Assembly: GCA_036320915.1 (NCBI GenBank)
Contig: JAXBDG010000019.1
Location: forward strand, 62,001-126,000
Source of the DNA: Linnemannia elongata
Lineage: Eukaryota > Mortierellomycota > Mortierellomycetes > Mortierellales > Mortierellaceae
Direction of reading: 5' to 3'
Length of the DNA stretch: 64,000 bases
Position numbers and translations under genes: made by a program. Under the pieces are notes generated by a model. The model worked only from the letters and a program-made list of their open reading frames with translations, made no database searches and was not told the origin of the DNA. Of this stretch, positions 10,757 through 23,405 are shown one piece after another (position 1 is the stretch's first letter; every line of letters begins with the position of its first letter).

Positions 10757-12702
10757 ATGTCCCCCAAGACCAAGAACATCGAGGAGGCCCAGAGGAGCGG
10801 CGACTTTGCCATCAAGCCTGAGGCTGATACCCCTACCCTCAACACTGCCGACTGGCCCTTGTTGTTGAAGGTATGCCTTGTTGTTGCTATTGCCCTTTAC
10901 TCTCACTCTCTCTCTCTCTCTTTTTCTCTGCCTGTCTGAACGTATCGCTAAACTTGTCCTTTTTTCTTCCTCTCACCATGTATATATCACCACTGGATAT
11001 CCGATCACTCCTCCAACAAACAAACTACAACCACCATCTCCACGCCAATCCAAACGACATACATATCAACACCACCACAAACAACCACAATCCCACAACA
11101 TAACAGAACTACGACAAGCTCAACGTCCGCACTGGTCACTACACCCCCATTCCCAGCGGATGTTCGCCCTTGAGACGTGAGCTCGCCGAATACGTCAGGT
11201 AATACTCTACCCCCAGGATCCGCACGGTAGACGCTACAGCGATAGTTACGATTGGAGACTTGGATGCGAAAGAGTTAACTGCGATCGATCGGCGTGTTTG
11301 TTTCGACTAATTGTGCTGATCGTGGATCGTGAGAGTTGCTGCCACTTGTTCAGGAGATCTCGACAGCGTTGGCGCAACGACCCATATGCCAACTGACAAT
11401 CACAGAGCCACGCCAACCTAACACACCCACTCCTTCACCTTCACCTTTACCGCTTACAAAAATAGATACGGTGTCATCAACTTGGACAAGCCTGCCAACC
11501 CCTCGTCCCACGAGGTCGTCGCCTGGGTCCGCCGCATTCTCCGTGTCGAGAAGACTGGTCACAGTGGAACTCTTGATCCCAAGGTCACTGGATGCTTGAT
11601 TGTCTGCATTGACCGTGCCACTCGTTTGGTCAAGTCGCAGCAGGGAGCTGGTAAGGAGTACGTCTGTGTCCTCCGCCTCCACGACGCCATCGAGTCCGAG
11701 AAGAAGCTCGCCCAGACCCTCGAGACCTTGACCGGTGCTCTCTTCCAGCGCCCCCCTCTGATCTCTGCTGTCAAGCGTCAGCTCCGTATCCGTACGATCC
11801 ACGAGTCCAAGTTGATTGAGTTTGACAACGACCGCCACTTGGCTGTCTTCTGGGTCGCCTGCGAGGCTGGTACCTATATGCGTACTATGTGCGTCCACAT
11901 GGGTCTTTTGCTCGGAGTTGGAGGACACATGCAGGAGCTTCGTCGTGTTCGTTCGGGACACATGGGCGAGGAGGATGATATTGTGACGATGCACGATGTT
12001 TTGGATGCTCAGTGGATGTACGACAACACCAAGGACGAGTCGTACCTCCGCAAGGTTGTCCGCCCTCTTGAGACCTTGTTGACCACCTACAAGCGTGTTG
12101 TTGTCAAGGACAGCGCTGTCAACGCCATCTGCTACGGAGCCAAGTTGATGATCCCCGGTCTCCTCCGCTACGAGTCTGGCATTGAGGTCAACGAGGAGGT
12201 TGTGTTGATGACCACCAAGGGAGAGGCTATTGCTCTCGGAATTGCCCAGATGACCACTGCTGTCATGGCAACCTGCGATCACGGTGTTGTTGCCAAGATC
12301 AAGCGTGTCATTATGGAGCGTGACACGTACCCCCGCCGCTGGGGATTGGGACCCAAGGCTCAGGAGAAGAAGAAGCTGATCAAGGATGGCAAGCTCGACA
12401 AGTTTGGACGCACCACTGAGGAGACTCCCGAGGGCTGGAAGAAGGGCTATGTCGACTACAACCGCGAGGACCCTGCCGCGCCTGTTGCTACTGCTGCACC
12501 TGTTGTTGTTGCCACCCCCGCCCCTGCTGTCAAGGAGGAGGAGAAGAAGCGTAAGGCTCCCGAGTCTTCGGACGAGTCGGACTCTGGCAAGAAGAAGGAG
12601 AAGAAGGAGAAGAAGGTCAAGAAGGAGAAGAAGGAGAAGAAGGACAAGAAGGACAAGAAGGAGAAGAAGAGCAAGAAGGCCGACTCTGATTCCGATTAAG
12701 CG
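10754..12702 (+). repeat. Inverted repeat arm A (1,949 bp), mate of 29681-31629
   Basis: This arm holds the whole CBF5 gene from ATG to stop plus 3 bp on each side. Arm B has exactly the same length in reverse orientation. Both introns compared base by base, and a sampled part of exon 3, match without difference, including a dinucleotide CT run of equal length. Translations in several sense and antisense frames are also identical. Outside the arms the two loci share no recognisable similarity: CACACC versus ACAACC before the ATG, and TAAGCGTCTT versus TAAGCGCGCA after the stop. Confidence 0.93.
10757..12699 (+). CDS. CBF5: Cbf5/dyskerin, rRNA pseudouridine synthase of H/ACA snoRNPs, copy A
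   Basis: Three exons (10757-10870, 11107-11198, 11466-12699) encode 479 aa, close to the usual length of fungal Cbf5. Cbf5 is the catalytic subunit of nucleolar H/ACA snoRNPs and converts guide-selected uridines of rRNA and snRNA to pseudouridine. Visible parts in order: a dyskerin-like N-terminal extension, the TruB-type catalytic domain with [12 protein letters not shown] (catalytic Asp near residue 106) and YVCVLRLHD, a PUA domain at about residues 277-362 ([13 protein letters not shown] to TYPRRWG), and a nucleolar Lys/Glu-rich KKEKK tail from about residue 420. Strong codon bias fits high expression. From 3 bp before the ATG to 3 bp after the stop, introns included, the gene is length-matched and looks identical to the minus-strand copy at 29684-31626. 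Confidence 0.97.
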
Positions 12703-13785
12703 TCTTGACCTCCCTCCCACTTCTTTCTACTCTTGTATTCTACCGAAACCTTCCTTTCACCTAACCTTCACCCACTTTTCATCGCTTCTTTTTCGCCCTC
12801 TTATTCAAAGGTGTCCTGCTGCACCTACATCTCTTTGTTGCACTATCTATTTTTTTCTCATCGCATTTGCAAATAAACCCTTTCAGTCTTGTTATCTAAA
12901 GCTTCGTGTTCGCCTCGCTTGCCCAAGAAAAAAACACTGCGAAGTATGACGCGCTTAAAGTGGTGAACTCCTCTCAGACGCGAAAACTTTTTGAGGCGAT
13001 ACGTGAACCGACTTTTCACGTGAGTCATGATTTAACTTTCGCAGATGTGACATTGCGGCAAACGCGGCTAACGCGGCGAAGGATGAAGGGCTGAAAGGGG
13101 AACGAATGAAATAAAAAATGGCACTACGCTCGGAACAAACAAAAAAAAAAAAAAAAAAAACGAAAACTTAAATCAATAAGCTGTTTGTTGTATCCCGCTT
13201 TGTGGAGAAAGAAGTAAAAAAAAAACACAAAGAGAGCCACCCTATCTAGATACCGAGGGTTTCTCTCCACTAAACCCTGATTGACTGGATGACTTGGCAC
13301 CCCTGACCTGATGACCCACCCACCCCAACCCCCACACCCTCCCCCCTCCGAAACAGCCATCGCTCTTTCTTCGCGTGCGTGTGCATGCAGCAAGAACATT
13401 CAAGGTTCTGCCGTTTTGGCGGATTTTTGTAGGAGGATTGTTTTTTATTTTGTTGTGTGAGTAGACTATGTGTGTTTTTTTTCTCGGTGTTTGGTCTGCA
13501 TGGGTTTTTTTCGGCTGTTGATTTTTCCAAGCAAATGGTTTATAAGACCTTTTGTTTGTTTTGTTGCAATCGCGATGAAGCATAGTGGGGAAAGAGCGTG
13601 TGTATATTTTTCATGGCTTTTTTTTTAATGGTATTGGGGTGCGAAATATTAGTAGCTACATGTACAAATGAAAGGTTTTTTTTGCTTTTGATGTAAAGAA
13701 AGAAAAAAAAAGGGGCGGGCGCTAGATAGCAAGGAGATTGGGTAAGGTATGATACAGCTCTCGTTTTGTCCTCGGCTCCGATTGC
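12703..13785. other. Convergent intergenic region between CBF5 copy A and the MFS gene
   Basis: No gene is seen. It contains the CBF5-A 3' UTR with an AATAAA at 12872-12877, a run of 20 A at 13141-13160, and T-rich sequence around 13440-13700 that would be the 3' UTR of the minus-strand transporter. Confidence 0.5.
12872..12877 (+). terminator. CBF5: Candidate poly(A) signal of CBF5 copy A
   Basis: An AATAAA hexamer about 170 bp after the stop codon is followed by T-rich sequence. Fungal poly(A) signals are loose, so this is only a candidate. Confidence 0.4.
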
Positions 13786-15596
13786 TTAAAGCTCCATCTT
13801 GCCGGGGATATCCTTGTTGTCGAGGGCAACAGGCTGAGCACCCTTGACCTCGTGCATGGTGGATGGGGTGGACTGAGAGACAGACTCGACATACTCGGCC
13901 CACTCCCTGTCCTCCTCGTCCTTGCTGAGGGGCTTGATACCAAAGGAACCAATGCGAATGAACTTGCCAAAGATACGGGTACGGGTGAACTCGCCATCGG
14001 CTTTGGGCAAGAGACGGTCGCGGATGTTGGTGCGGACAAACATGATGAAGATGAAGCCGATGGATGCGACTCCGAGAATCCAGTACAAGTTCTTGGAGTA
14101 GATCCACGCATCGTTGACAGTGTATCCGCTGACGAGCAAGTTGTTGTAGACGGCGGTGAAGAGAAGACCACCACCGACACCAGCAATAGCCCAGGCAGTG
14201 AGAATGATTCCGTGAAGGGCTCCAATGTTGGAGGGTCCGAACATATCGCAGAGGAAGGCAGGGATGGTTCCGAAACCACCTCCATAGCAGGCAGTCAAGA
14301 TCCAGATGAGGGCCAAGAAGGCGGGATAGTTCTTAACGGCCATAATGGTGGGGAGCGAGGCGAGAATGACAACCTGGAGGGTCAACATGACAATGTAGCA
14401 GTTCTTGCGGCCCAAGAGATCCGAGGCAGTCGAGAAGAAGAGACGACCGGCCAAGTTAAAGCCACCGTTGATGGAGACAATGGTGGTAGCGGTGTTGCCG
14501 TCCTTGCCAAAGATATCGGTGACAATGTTCGCGAGACGAGAGAGGAAGACGAGACCGGCAATGGAGTTACCAAAGAACATAAGGTAGATGAGGCGGTACT
14601 CGCTCGAGAAGATAGAGTCGATCAAGGGAAGAGAGGCGGCAGGGTTGCGGACGTTGCTGGCAGTCTTGTCAGTGTTGAAGGCCTCAATGTCTCCGTTGGC
14701 GCTGACCTTGTTGCGGTACATGTCCATACCGTTGACCTGGAAGCCGGGAGGGGGGACACGGAAAACCATGCAGCAGATGAACATGACGGCAAAGTAGGCG
14801 AATCCCAAGGTCATAAAGGTCTTTGTCAATCCAATGGCCTCGGCGAGAGGGAGGGGGACCTTGGCGAGGGCGATCGAGCCAGCACCAAATCCACAGACAG
14901 CAAAACCGGCAGCGACACCGCGGCGGTCAGGGAACCACTTCTGAAGGGCAGAGACGGGAGAGATATAGCAAAGACCGAGTCCAGAGCCTCCAATAACACC
15001 ATATCCAAAGTAGATAAGACCAATAAGCTATTTGAGAGGATAGCGATGCACAGAAGGGGGAAAAGGCGTTTAGCATGGTTGTTACGTATGGATATCAAGA
15101 GATTTGGAAATATTCAGTGAGATACCAAAAAAGTGCGGGTTTTTGTATATACCTTGAAGTGAATACCGATGGTGGCAACCATGTTACCGATCAAGAAGAG
15201 GGTTGTTCCGACCAAGGCAGCCTTGCGGGGACCAACACGCTCCAACCAGGGACCGTTGATGGCAGCAGAGAGACCAAAGAAACCGACGGCGATGTAGAAG
15301 GTGACGGACGCGTTGTGCTCGTTGGCGACCTGCTTGCCCTTAGCGTTGATGGTGAATCCGTAGAGCTCCTTGTCAATGGGGTCGTTGAAGACGGACCAGG
15401 CATAGAGGGAACCGCAGATGGCCTGGAAGATGAAGGCGGCAGGGAACATGAGCCAGCGGTTGTAGGGCATGCTCAAGGGACCGAGGCCGATGGTCCTTTC
15501 CTTCTGGATTTGAGCATCAGTGCGGTGGAGGGTGGTGTTGTTGTAGTGGTGCGCAATGTATGCGAGGGGGCCACTGGTTGGCACCTTGATAGCCAT
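13786..15596 (-). CDS. Major facilitator superfamily transporter, oxalate:formate antiporter (OFA)-like
   Basis: Two exons (15596-15153, 15027-13786) encode 561 aa with about 12 hydrophobic segments. The first segment (RWLMFPAAFIFQAICGSLY, then AWSVF) is typical of the OFA branch of MFS carriers, which carry small monocarboxylates or dicarboxylates such as oxalate, formate or lactate. An MFS motif A-like loop GPWLERVGPRKAA lies after segment 2. A related GRLFFSTASDLLGRKN loop opens the second half. The C-terminal about 70 residues are hydrophilic and cytosolic. The substrate cannot be read from the sequence. A CTAG directly before the ATG, after a CT-rich leader, suggests a 5' UTR intron. It is convergent with CBF5-A and divergent from the flavin monooxygenase about 9.5 kb away. 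Confidence 0.88.
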
Positions 15597-17346
15597 TCTA
15601 GATGTGATACGTTAGTTTTGTGTGAATGGGTATAGATGTGGATTTGGTTGTAAAAAGGGAGAAGTGAAGAGTGGGGAGTAAAGAGAGGAAGATGGAGGGA
15701 GGAAGAGAGGATGAGTAAAGGGAGGCGAGAGGAGAGGGGAGAGGGCTGAGGGTGAAGAAAAGAAAAGAAAAAAAAATGGGAAAGAGGCAAGAAAGCGAGA
15801 ATGATTTATACCAGGAGAGAAGGGAGACGGCTGTGCAACCATGATAGTAGTGATGTTTGATACCCGGGGGGGGGACATGGATGCGAACAAAATGAGTGTA
15901 AATTGATGGCGACCCAAAGGAAAAGAATACAATAATAAAAAAATAAAGTACTGAGGATGCAGAGGACATCAACAGGGACTGAATGGACGAGGGGTTGACA
16001 AAACAAAATAAAAAATAAGTGCGAGTGGTGAGGGAGAGGAGGGCCAAGCAAACAATGGGACGGGACATACAAATGAACAACCAACGAACGAACAATAACG
16101 AACCATCAAAAGGACGGGCTCATTTCTCATTCATTCTCTGACAAACAATTCAATGGGGGAGGGGTTAGGGGCGAGCAATACAATGCAATGCAATACTATT
16201 TTAAACTAAACTAAACTGAAGGTAGACATAGAATTAAAAAAAGGGTTCAATGGCCTGGCTGACCACCATCGGCGAGAAAAAAAAGAAAATGCGAGACCAA
16301 GCAAAGAGGACCAGAAGGAACCGGAGGGATATTCTTCACTCACTCTTGAGGCGTTGCAATTCAGTCCATACAAAATCTAAGCTTAGTCTCCATCCTCCAC
16401 TTCACAACGACAACGACCCAAAATAAAAAGTGGTTCAAAAGGGAATCTATCACGTTCGCCTCTTTTGGTTTAGATGATATTACTCTTGGTTAGAAAGAGA
16501 AGGATCGTTGACTACTTCTTGGTGTACAGTACGTTTACCATACATTTTCCTCGCTCTTCGCTCTCGTTTTCTTACTCTCGGGGTTGCCAACCATAACAAC
16601 GTTAGTCTTATTGTTCGTTTTCATGTTATGTCCATGTACCTTACCTCTCCATCACCCGCCTCCCTCTCCCTGTCCCGAGGAGCCCCCCAACAAAGTTAAC
16701 GATAACTTTATTCAACCCACATCCATTTACACTTTTGTTTCTGTTGTGCCCACAGACAAAACTCAGGCAGGGATATCGGACGCTTTCTTCTCCAACCAAC
16801 TTTACTCCTCCGTCCCCCAGGTCGGTCGTTATTCGCTCTCTTTTTTTTTTTCTTTTTTTCTGGTGCTTTGTATCCGCTTTTTTTTACTGTGCGTGAAAAT
16901 ACAAAAAAAGAAATGGAGGCATTGAACATCGCCACAGGAGCCAGTGGCAGGTACCCATGAAAAAAAAGTGTGTGAGTGGTCGCCAGGATATCATCTGTTT
17001 TCATATTTAATGGACTTCATGTTTCCGGGGTGAGAGGATATAAATATCGTGAAAGCGAACAGACGACAAACTAACAAAACTTTCAAGAGAGGAGGCGCAC
17101 AACTGCGTTATGCACCGCGAATGTATCTTCGACACCAAAAAACACCCGAAAAAAAAAAGTCGTAACCCTTTTCCTCTTTGTCCTCCCTCCTCTTCGTTAT
17201 CGTCTGCTCTCCTCGCTCCTTGCGCGACATTGTCTAGCCTGAATAAAAGAACAAACCGATCATCTCTTTTTTGGATGGAGGTGCCTATGTTTTCCAAGGA
17301 CGCAAACACACAGACACAACCCCTGTCATGGACACATCATTATCAC

Positions 17347-17347
<1 letters not shown>

Positions 17348-17385
<38 letters not shown>
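17348..17385. repeat. Homopolymer run of 38 A
   Basis: This is an uninterrupted A-run in intergenic DNA. Similar runs occur throughout the window's non-coding DNA. Its exact length may be affected by sequencing slippage. Confidence 0.85.
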
Positions 17386-17388
<3 letters not shown>

Positions 17389-20300
17389 ACATAAGAGAGA
17401 GCTTCCTCCTGGCTCACCCTTGCTCAATTTGTCTCTGTCCACTTTAGCGACAGTTCCTTTGCCTTGTCTTGTGCAGCATGCATCAACAAAAAAAGGGCGA
17501 GGGGAGTAGGAGGCGGAGAGGGGGGGGGGGTCCAAGACGAGGTCAGCCTGAGAAAGGGAGTAGGGGAGTTGAGGAGAGAGCGAGGGTATGGGTATGTGTG
17601 TGCGTATGTGTTGGGTCGAGTCGAGGGGTAGAGCGTGAAGAGGGTGTGAGGGAATAGATACGACAGTGGATTCGCTGTCCGATAAAAATATAGCAACAAG
17701 CAAGCAGCAACAGAGCAGAGCATTCTGCTTTCATGCATCCTTCTGTTGAAGTCTAGGCGAGCAAGGTGGTACAGATCACGGACTGCAGAAATGGACACAA
17801 CAACAACCAGCAACAACAGCAATTGTAACAACAAACCCATGGTCGTTGTTGTTGGACGATGTTCATAGGTTCAACCGTTTTATTTTTTGCTTAAACTCAT
17901 CACATCTCATCCCATCCACCACCATCCGTCCATCCCCTGTCCTACTCCCCTGTACCCTCCGATCGCTCTCGCATTTTCTGCCTTTTTTTTTTCTTTATTT
18001 GTGCAGGCTAGTTCATTCACTCATTGGCTCTCGCGTCGATGGCTCATTCATTTTTCATGTGTAGTAGTAGACAAACGATCTAAACAAAGGAAATAAAAAG
18101 ATGAACACAAAAGAAAGAAGAAAAAAAGCAGACAGACAAACAAAGTAACAAAAGCAGGAGTTTTGGTATGGTTGGACACCTGGCTTTAATATGTTCATTG
18201 GAAACCTGGCCTTTTTCTTTTGCTTTTCGTTCGCTTTCCTTTTTATCGCGGGAGAGATGAAGAGGAATGGGTTGGATAAGCGGTACCAAGGAGGACAGAA
18301 GGGGTTCCAGGCACCCCGTACTTACATACGACCGTTGGAAAATCTACTTTTCTTTTTTACTTTTGTTTCCTTCATCGATTACCTACATTACATACACGCT
18401 CACCCCATCTGCATGTTCTTCTCTTGCAAGAGTATGCGAGATGTCGAACCACTTTCTTCTTTTTGTCTTTCACAAAAATAAGCTATTTCGGGTTTTTTGG
18501 GGGCAGAGCATGCTTACTTTTACGTGAGCGGGTTATCTTTTTCTTCTGGCGACCGAACGGGGGCCCGAGGGTGTCAGCTGCTGGGTTTCGAATTTCTACT
18601 CCTCTCGCATATCGCCTACGGGGCACCGCAGATGAAAAAAAAAGTAAAAAAAACAAGAGATGGAAAAAAAAATAGTTACGCAACTACATTATTGTGCCAC
18701 GGAAACAAGATTGTCCTTCTCTCTATCACTCCTCCCTCCAGCATGTCTCATCTTGTTGACAAGATGATAAAGAAGAGTGACCAGCTTGAAGTATCATTGA
18801 CATTGCGGGATGGAATGGAAGGCAAGGAAGGGTCCGTTGAAGGAGAAAGAGAAGCAGAGAAGTGGACGGGGCAGAAAAGTTGTGGGTGGCTGAAGTTTAT
18901 ATTATCATCAAAATCAGACGACCTTTGCTGCTCTCCAGAGGTGTCTTATAGGTACGGACGATGCACATCGACAAAAACAAGGTTATGCTTCACCTTCATT
19001 CATCCACACATCTCACATCCATTCATCCATTTACCATCCAGAAGGAAGGAAGGATCGAAGGATCGAAGCAAAGAAAAGACACCGAAGAACAGCGAGACCG
19101 GTTTTGTCGGACAGACAGACAGACAAGCAGCTAGAGACTAATCGAGCTATCCCATCGTCACTCGTGGTCAGTATTTCTCGTCTCCGTAAAATTGTCCGGT
19201 TCACCATCCACCCCATTCTTAGCTTTCCCGCCTCCATCTCCAATCTTCAATAACAAACAACAATCAACAACAACAACAGCAACAACAAAACAAACAAACA
19301 AGCAAATACCCTACTTCAATCGGCTTCCTTGTTTCGTCTTGGTAGCTAATTGTCCATTTCCACTTTGTAATAAACCACAAACCAACATCAAGAAAACACG
19401 AATGGAGGCGCTCACCGTTCACCACAAAAAAAAAGTCGACCGTTGTTTTCTTCTATTTCATTTCCTCAACCCCTTTTTGCCTGGACTTTTTTTTTTACTT
19501 CGTCCTCTGTCCGGTCTGGCCTCGACATGTCCCGTTCTATTCGTCCTTGCCTTTCTTGCTCTCTATGTTTTTCACAAATCAATTGAGCATGACTCAAACG
19601 CTTCTTTTTCCACACACCCTCGATTTTCATTAAATGAACAATGGCATCTCTGGCCCCTATTGTCCGATGTACAACACCACATCGAGATCTTTTTCTTTCT
19701 CTCACTCTCTCTTTTACTTTGATACAAAGGAAGGCAAATAGGGGAAAAGAGAAGGAAGGCTCAGGAATGGGCTCCTTGAACACGGATACAGTGGACAATC
19801 GTCTCGTCTCCCAGTGTCCCTAACCCACTCTATTCCTTGGAGACAACAAAAACATAAATTACTCTTCTGAACTCTCCGATTCTTCATTACAAACCACAGT
19901 GGGATATGGAAGTCATGATGAATGGATGAGTGGGACATGTTCCTTCGCCCTAGGAAAGAGGATAATATGGGCATCAAAGGTAGCCAGGTAAAGAAATACA
20001 CCTCAGCCCAGTTTCTCTTGTCGGACCTTGACGGCTATAGAGTTGCACCATGTAAGAAAAATAAAAAAAAGCCAATTCCTACTTTGCATTTCTGAATTCC
20101 ATTTAGTCGAGAAATATTTGCAATGTAGTCTGGCGCAACAAACCGGACTTCACTCCAAAGCATGGTTGATAAGGTGGCATTGCCGATCATGAAGTCAGAA
20201 CCGAGCAATGTTGTTCCACGTATCAACAAAAGATACGATACCATAACACAAAATCCGGGCTAACGAAGAGTTAGCTAAAACTATAATGAGGATCGTTCGC

Positions 20301-21577
20301 CTTTATGCCGTGGACACGTCCCTTTCTCCCACTCATTCTCTCGCTCAGGGTTTCTTGTTTTTTTTTTGTTTTTTTCAAAGGCATCAGCTGAGTACAAACC
20401 AGGCTTTGCTTTGGTTTGTGGCCACCTCCATTCCACCCAAACACCTTTTTTGTTTCTTCATTCTTTCTGCGTTGTGTTCACTCTTTTCTTTTCGATCGTT
20501 CTATGTCCCCTGTTGTTTACTGCTTCTTTTTCTTTTTTCTATTGCGCGCTACCTTTTTTTCTTGTCTGTTTTGCTTGTCTAACAAGCAACCCCTTTTTTC
20601 TTTATTTTTTTGTCCACTCTATGTTTAGAGTGAGCACAACAGATATCTGTCATAAGCCCAAAAAAAAACTGTCCAATGGAGTCTCTAGGGGGTTTGTCAA
20701 GGGAAAGTACGTACTGTGCCATCGCTGCTTTTCAAAAAAAGAAGAGAGAGCAAATGCTTATGCCACTCATTCACCGATGGACGTCCCGCGGTGTTTTCTC
20801 AGTTGTTTGCATTTTCGAGCGGACTTTACTTTGTTCCTTGTCGAAGGTCCAATTAGTGTGTCTGTGGTCATCTTTTCCCATTTTTATCGAACAGTGAGGG
20901 ATTGCTTCACCCCCTGAGGAATTAGGGTCATGTCAGTTTGAAGTGGAAGTGCTTCCAGCTTTGTTAAAGTCCGACTGACGACTGGACTCGACTGGACTCG
21001 ACTAGACCGGACTGATCTGGCGCAGAAGGAAGCATATACTGTACCTTCGTTGCTTTGTGCGTCCAGTCCTTCCTCTCCTTGGTTGTCCATCAAATGGTTC
21101 CTTTCCCATCTCGCATTCTTTTTTATTTTATGCTTTGTGTTCTTCATTTCATTGACATATGGGAGAACAAACGGGCATTGTTGCATTCTAGACCACTATT
21201 GTCACTGCTCTAACCCTGAAGATATCCCAACGTGGACCCAAGAAGCAAACAAAAAATAAAAAATAAAATAAAAAAAGATCATCATCCTTCCACCCATTCT
21301 CCCTTCCGCCCCTCTTTCTACCAGAATCCTTCTCGGGTATTTTTCCATCGCCCCATCTGGGCGGGCAGTTATCCAAGATGCTCTCCTTCTCCTTGCCTCC
21401 TTCCCCTCCTTTTGGGTGCTAGAACCCGTTGTTGTAGGAACTTAAGAACTCACCGGTGTGTTTCTCGTCTCGGGAGATCCTCCCTTACCTCTACCTCTCT
21501 CTCTCTCCCTTCCCCTATCTCTGTCTCTCCAGTTCCCCTGCAGAGTTGACGTCCATCTTGCATGCGGTTCATGCACC

Positions 21578-21578
<1 letters not shown>

Positions 21579-21615
<37 letters not shown>
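21579..21615. repeat. Homopolymer run of 37 A
   Basis: Uninterrupted A-run in the 9.5-kb gene-poor region, with no adjacent reverse-transcribed sequence or target-site duplication that I can see. Confidence 0.85.
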
Positions 21616-21619
<4 letters not shown>

Positions 21620-22043
21620 GACATGCGCGCGAAGTCAAAGGCCCAGAGCAGCTCTCTTTGTCTCTCACTTGCTCTCGTTGATGCTGATGCTTGCCAAGTA
21701 TTCTGTGATGAGCGAAACGTAATGCGAGGGTGCATGGCATTTTTCCCGGTTCCACACCGCACATGTCGGCTCTCTTGTGGTTTTCTTCTTTCCCTCATGG
21801 TGTTTATTTGGCTCATTAGTCTGGATTTCCATCATCCTCTCCTCCTACCTTCTCTCCTTTCGTCTCAGCCCCGTCCGTTGATATTTTTATTTGCATTTCA
21901 TATCGACACCGCCACACATCACAACAACTATCCCATTGTCATTTATCATGTCAGGGTCCTCTTTTGCCTTTCTCCCTTTTCAATTTTCCTTCTTCCCGCG
22001 GTATCTCATTAACGTAAATTGCGCGTTGACGTGATGGACACTA

Positions 22044-22065
22044 TTTTTTTTTTTTTTTTTTTTTT
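22044..22065. repeat. Homopolymer run of 22 T
   Basis: Uninterrupted T-run in the 9.5-kb gene-poor region. Confidence 0.8.
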
Positions 22066-23377
22066 GCTATTTAGCATTCTTGCATTACCCTTCACTCCCG
22101 ACAAACGTACTCATTTTTATTTTTGGGATATTTTTCTGTTGGTGTAGCAACAACAAAGGACGAAAACAAGGGTACATACCAACGCCAAGCAAAGCATAGG
22201 TAAGGTACAGTAAAGTAAAGTGAAGCATGCAGGTACGGCAATGCAGGGCAGGGCTGGAGTTGAGGAACTGAGTCAGAGTCAAAGTCAAGGTCTCAAAGTA
22301 ATATTCTGGTTCGCCTGGTTGGTACCTGCACCGCCGGTCCTTAATTAGACTCATCCTTGCAGTAATTGATACATGCACACGTACATACATCATCCTAACG
22401 CGCCCATGTGAGACGAAGGGCGCTGCCAGGATAGAGGTAATAGGCTGAGGGTGATAGAAACTGGTGTACTTTTCAGTCGAGAAAACATTGTGAAAGTGTT
22501 TCTTCTTTTACCTTATTTTTTTTTTTAACCTGGGCGAAGGTATTTTTCATTCGCGCAGCGATATGAAAACGCTACGCAGGAGGAGGTGTATTGGGCGCTG
22601 AGTGCGAAGTGCTTCAGGCGTAAGGGTACGTTCCTGCTTGGTACTCCTGGTTTTATTCCTCCTTTCTACACTGCCCCGAGAGACTGGTAATAATAGACAA
22701 CGAACGCGGTGGCCATTACTCTTGTTTTCTTACTTTGCGGATGATTGATATGGCTGTGGATTACTTGAAGGAATAAAGTTGCTGTTATGGGTTCCTTTGT
22801 TTAAAGAAATATCATCGCGTATGTTGGTTTACTCGACCTAAGTATCCAAGATATGAACACGACTACTACTGGAAAAGCTGGTAAAGAAATGAAGAGAAGG
22901 AGCTTCTGGAATGCTCGGGGAGCTATACCTTCCATCTAGTACTCCCTTATCCATCTGCTATGTGCCACGTTGGCGAGGTTGGATATAAAAATACGCGTTG
23001 ACTGGCTGGACTTTTCCCAGCGGAAGGTGTTGATTGGTATAACTACGAACAGCTCGATGTAAAGAGGTACTTGGCGTCCAGTTACTCATGTAATATGAGT
23101 GATGTTTATTAGATTGCATTTGCGTGGAGTGCTTTTTTCTACGTCTGCGAGAGTACCGATGGAGATGCTGCGAGAGGTGAATAAGAGGTAGGTTTTGCAA
23201 GGCAGAGTGGAAGTAAAAGCGCGTGCTGGGGGGGTTGGGACTGTTTGCAATATGCATGTCGATTATGATAGGCTGAGCTTGCTTTCGTTATTTGGAGGGA
23301 GAAGGGTATGTGAGAAAAAAAATTGCGTATTCTGATTGCACGGCAGTCGACGTCTATATAGTAAAGGCGCAAAGACA

Positions 23378-23405
23378 TGCTGGAGTGCTGGAGTGCTGGA
23401 GTGCT
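23378..23405. repeat. Short tandem repeat, three copies of an 8-bp unit
   Basis: The unit TGCTGGAG is repeated about 3.5 times in tandem. No gene is associated with it. Confidence 0.75.

Noticed and set aside
11350..12720. 456-codon antisense frame across CBF5 copy A (and its mirror at 29636-31033)
   Set aside because: It is Leu-rich and runs through intron 2. It exists because the strongly biased CBF5 codons avoid TTA, CTA and TCA, which removes antisense stops. The sense strand has a clear known protein.
13852..15120. 422-codon plus-strand frame opposite the MFS gene
   Set aside because: Low-complexity Gly/Glu/Asp/Val composition typical of the antisense of a hydrophobic, codon-biased gene. 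It also crosses the transporter's intron.
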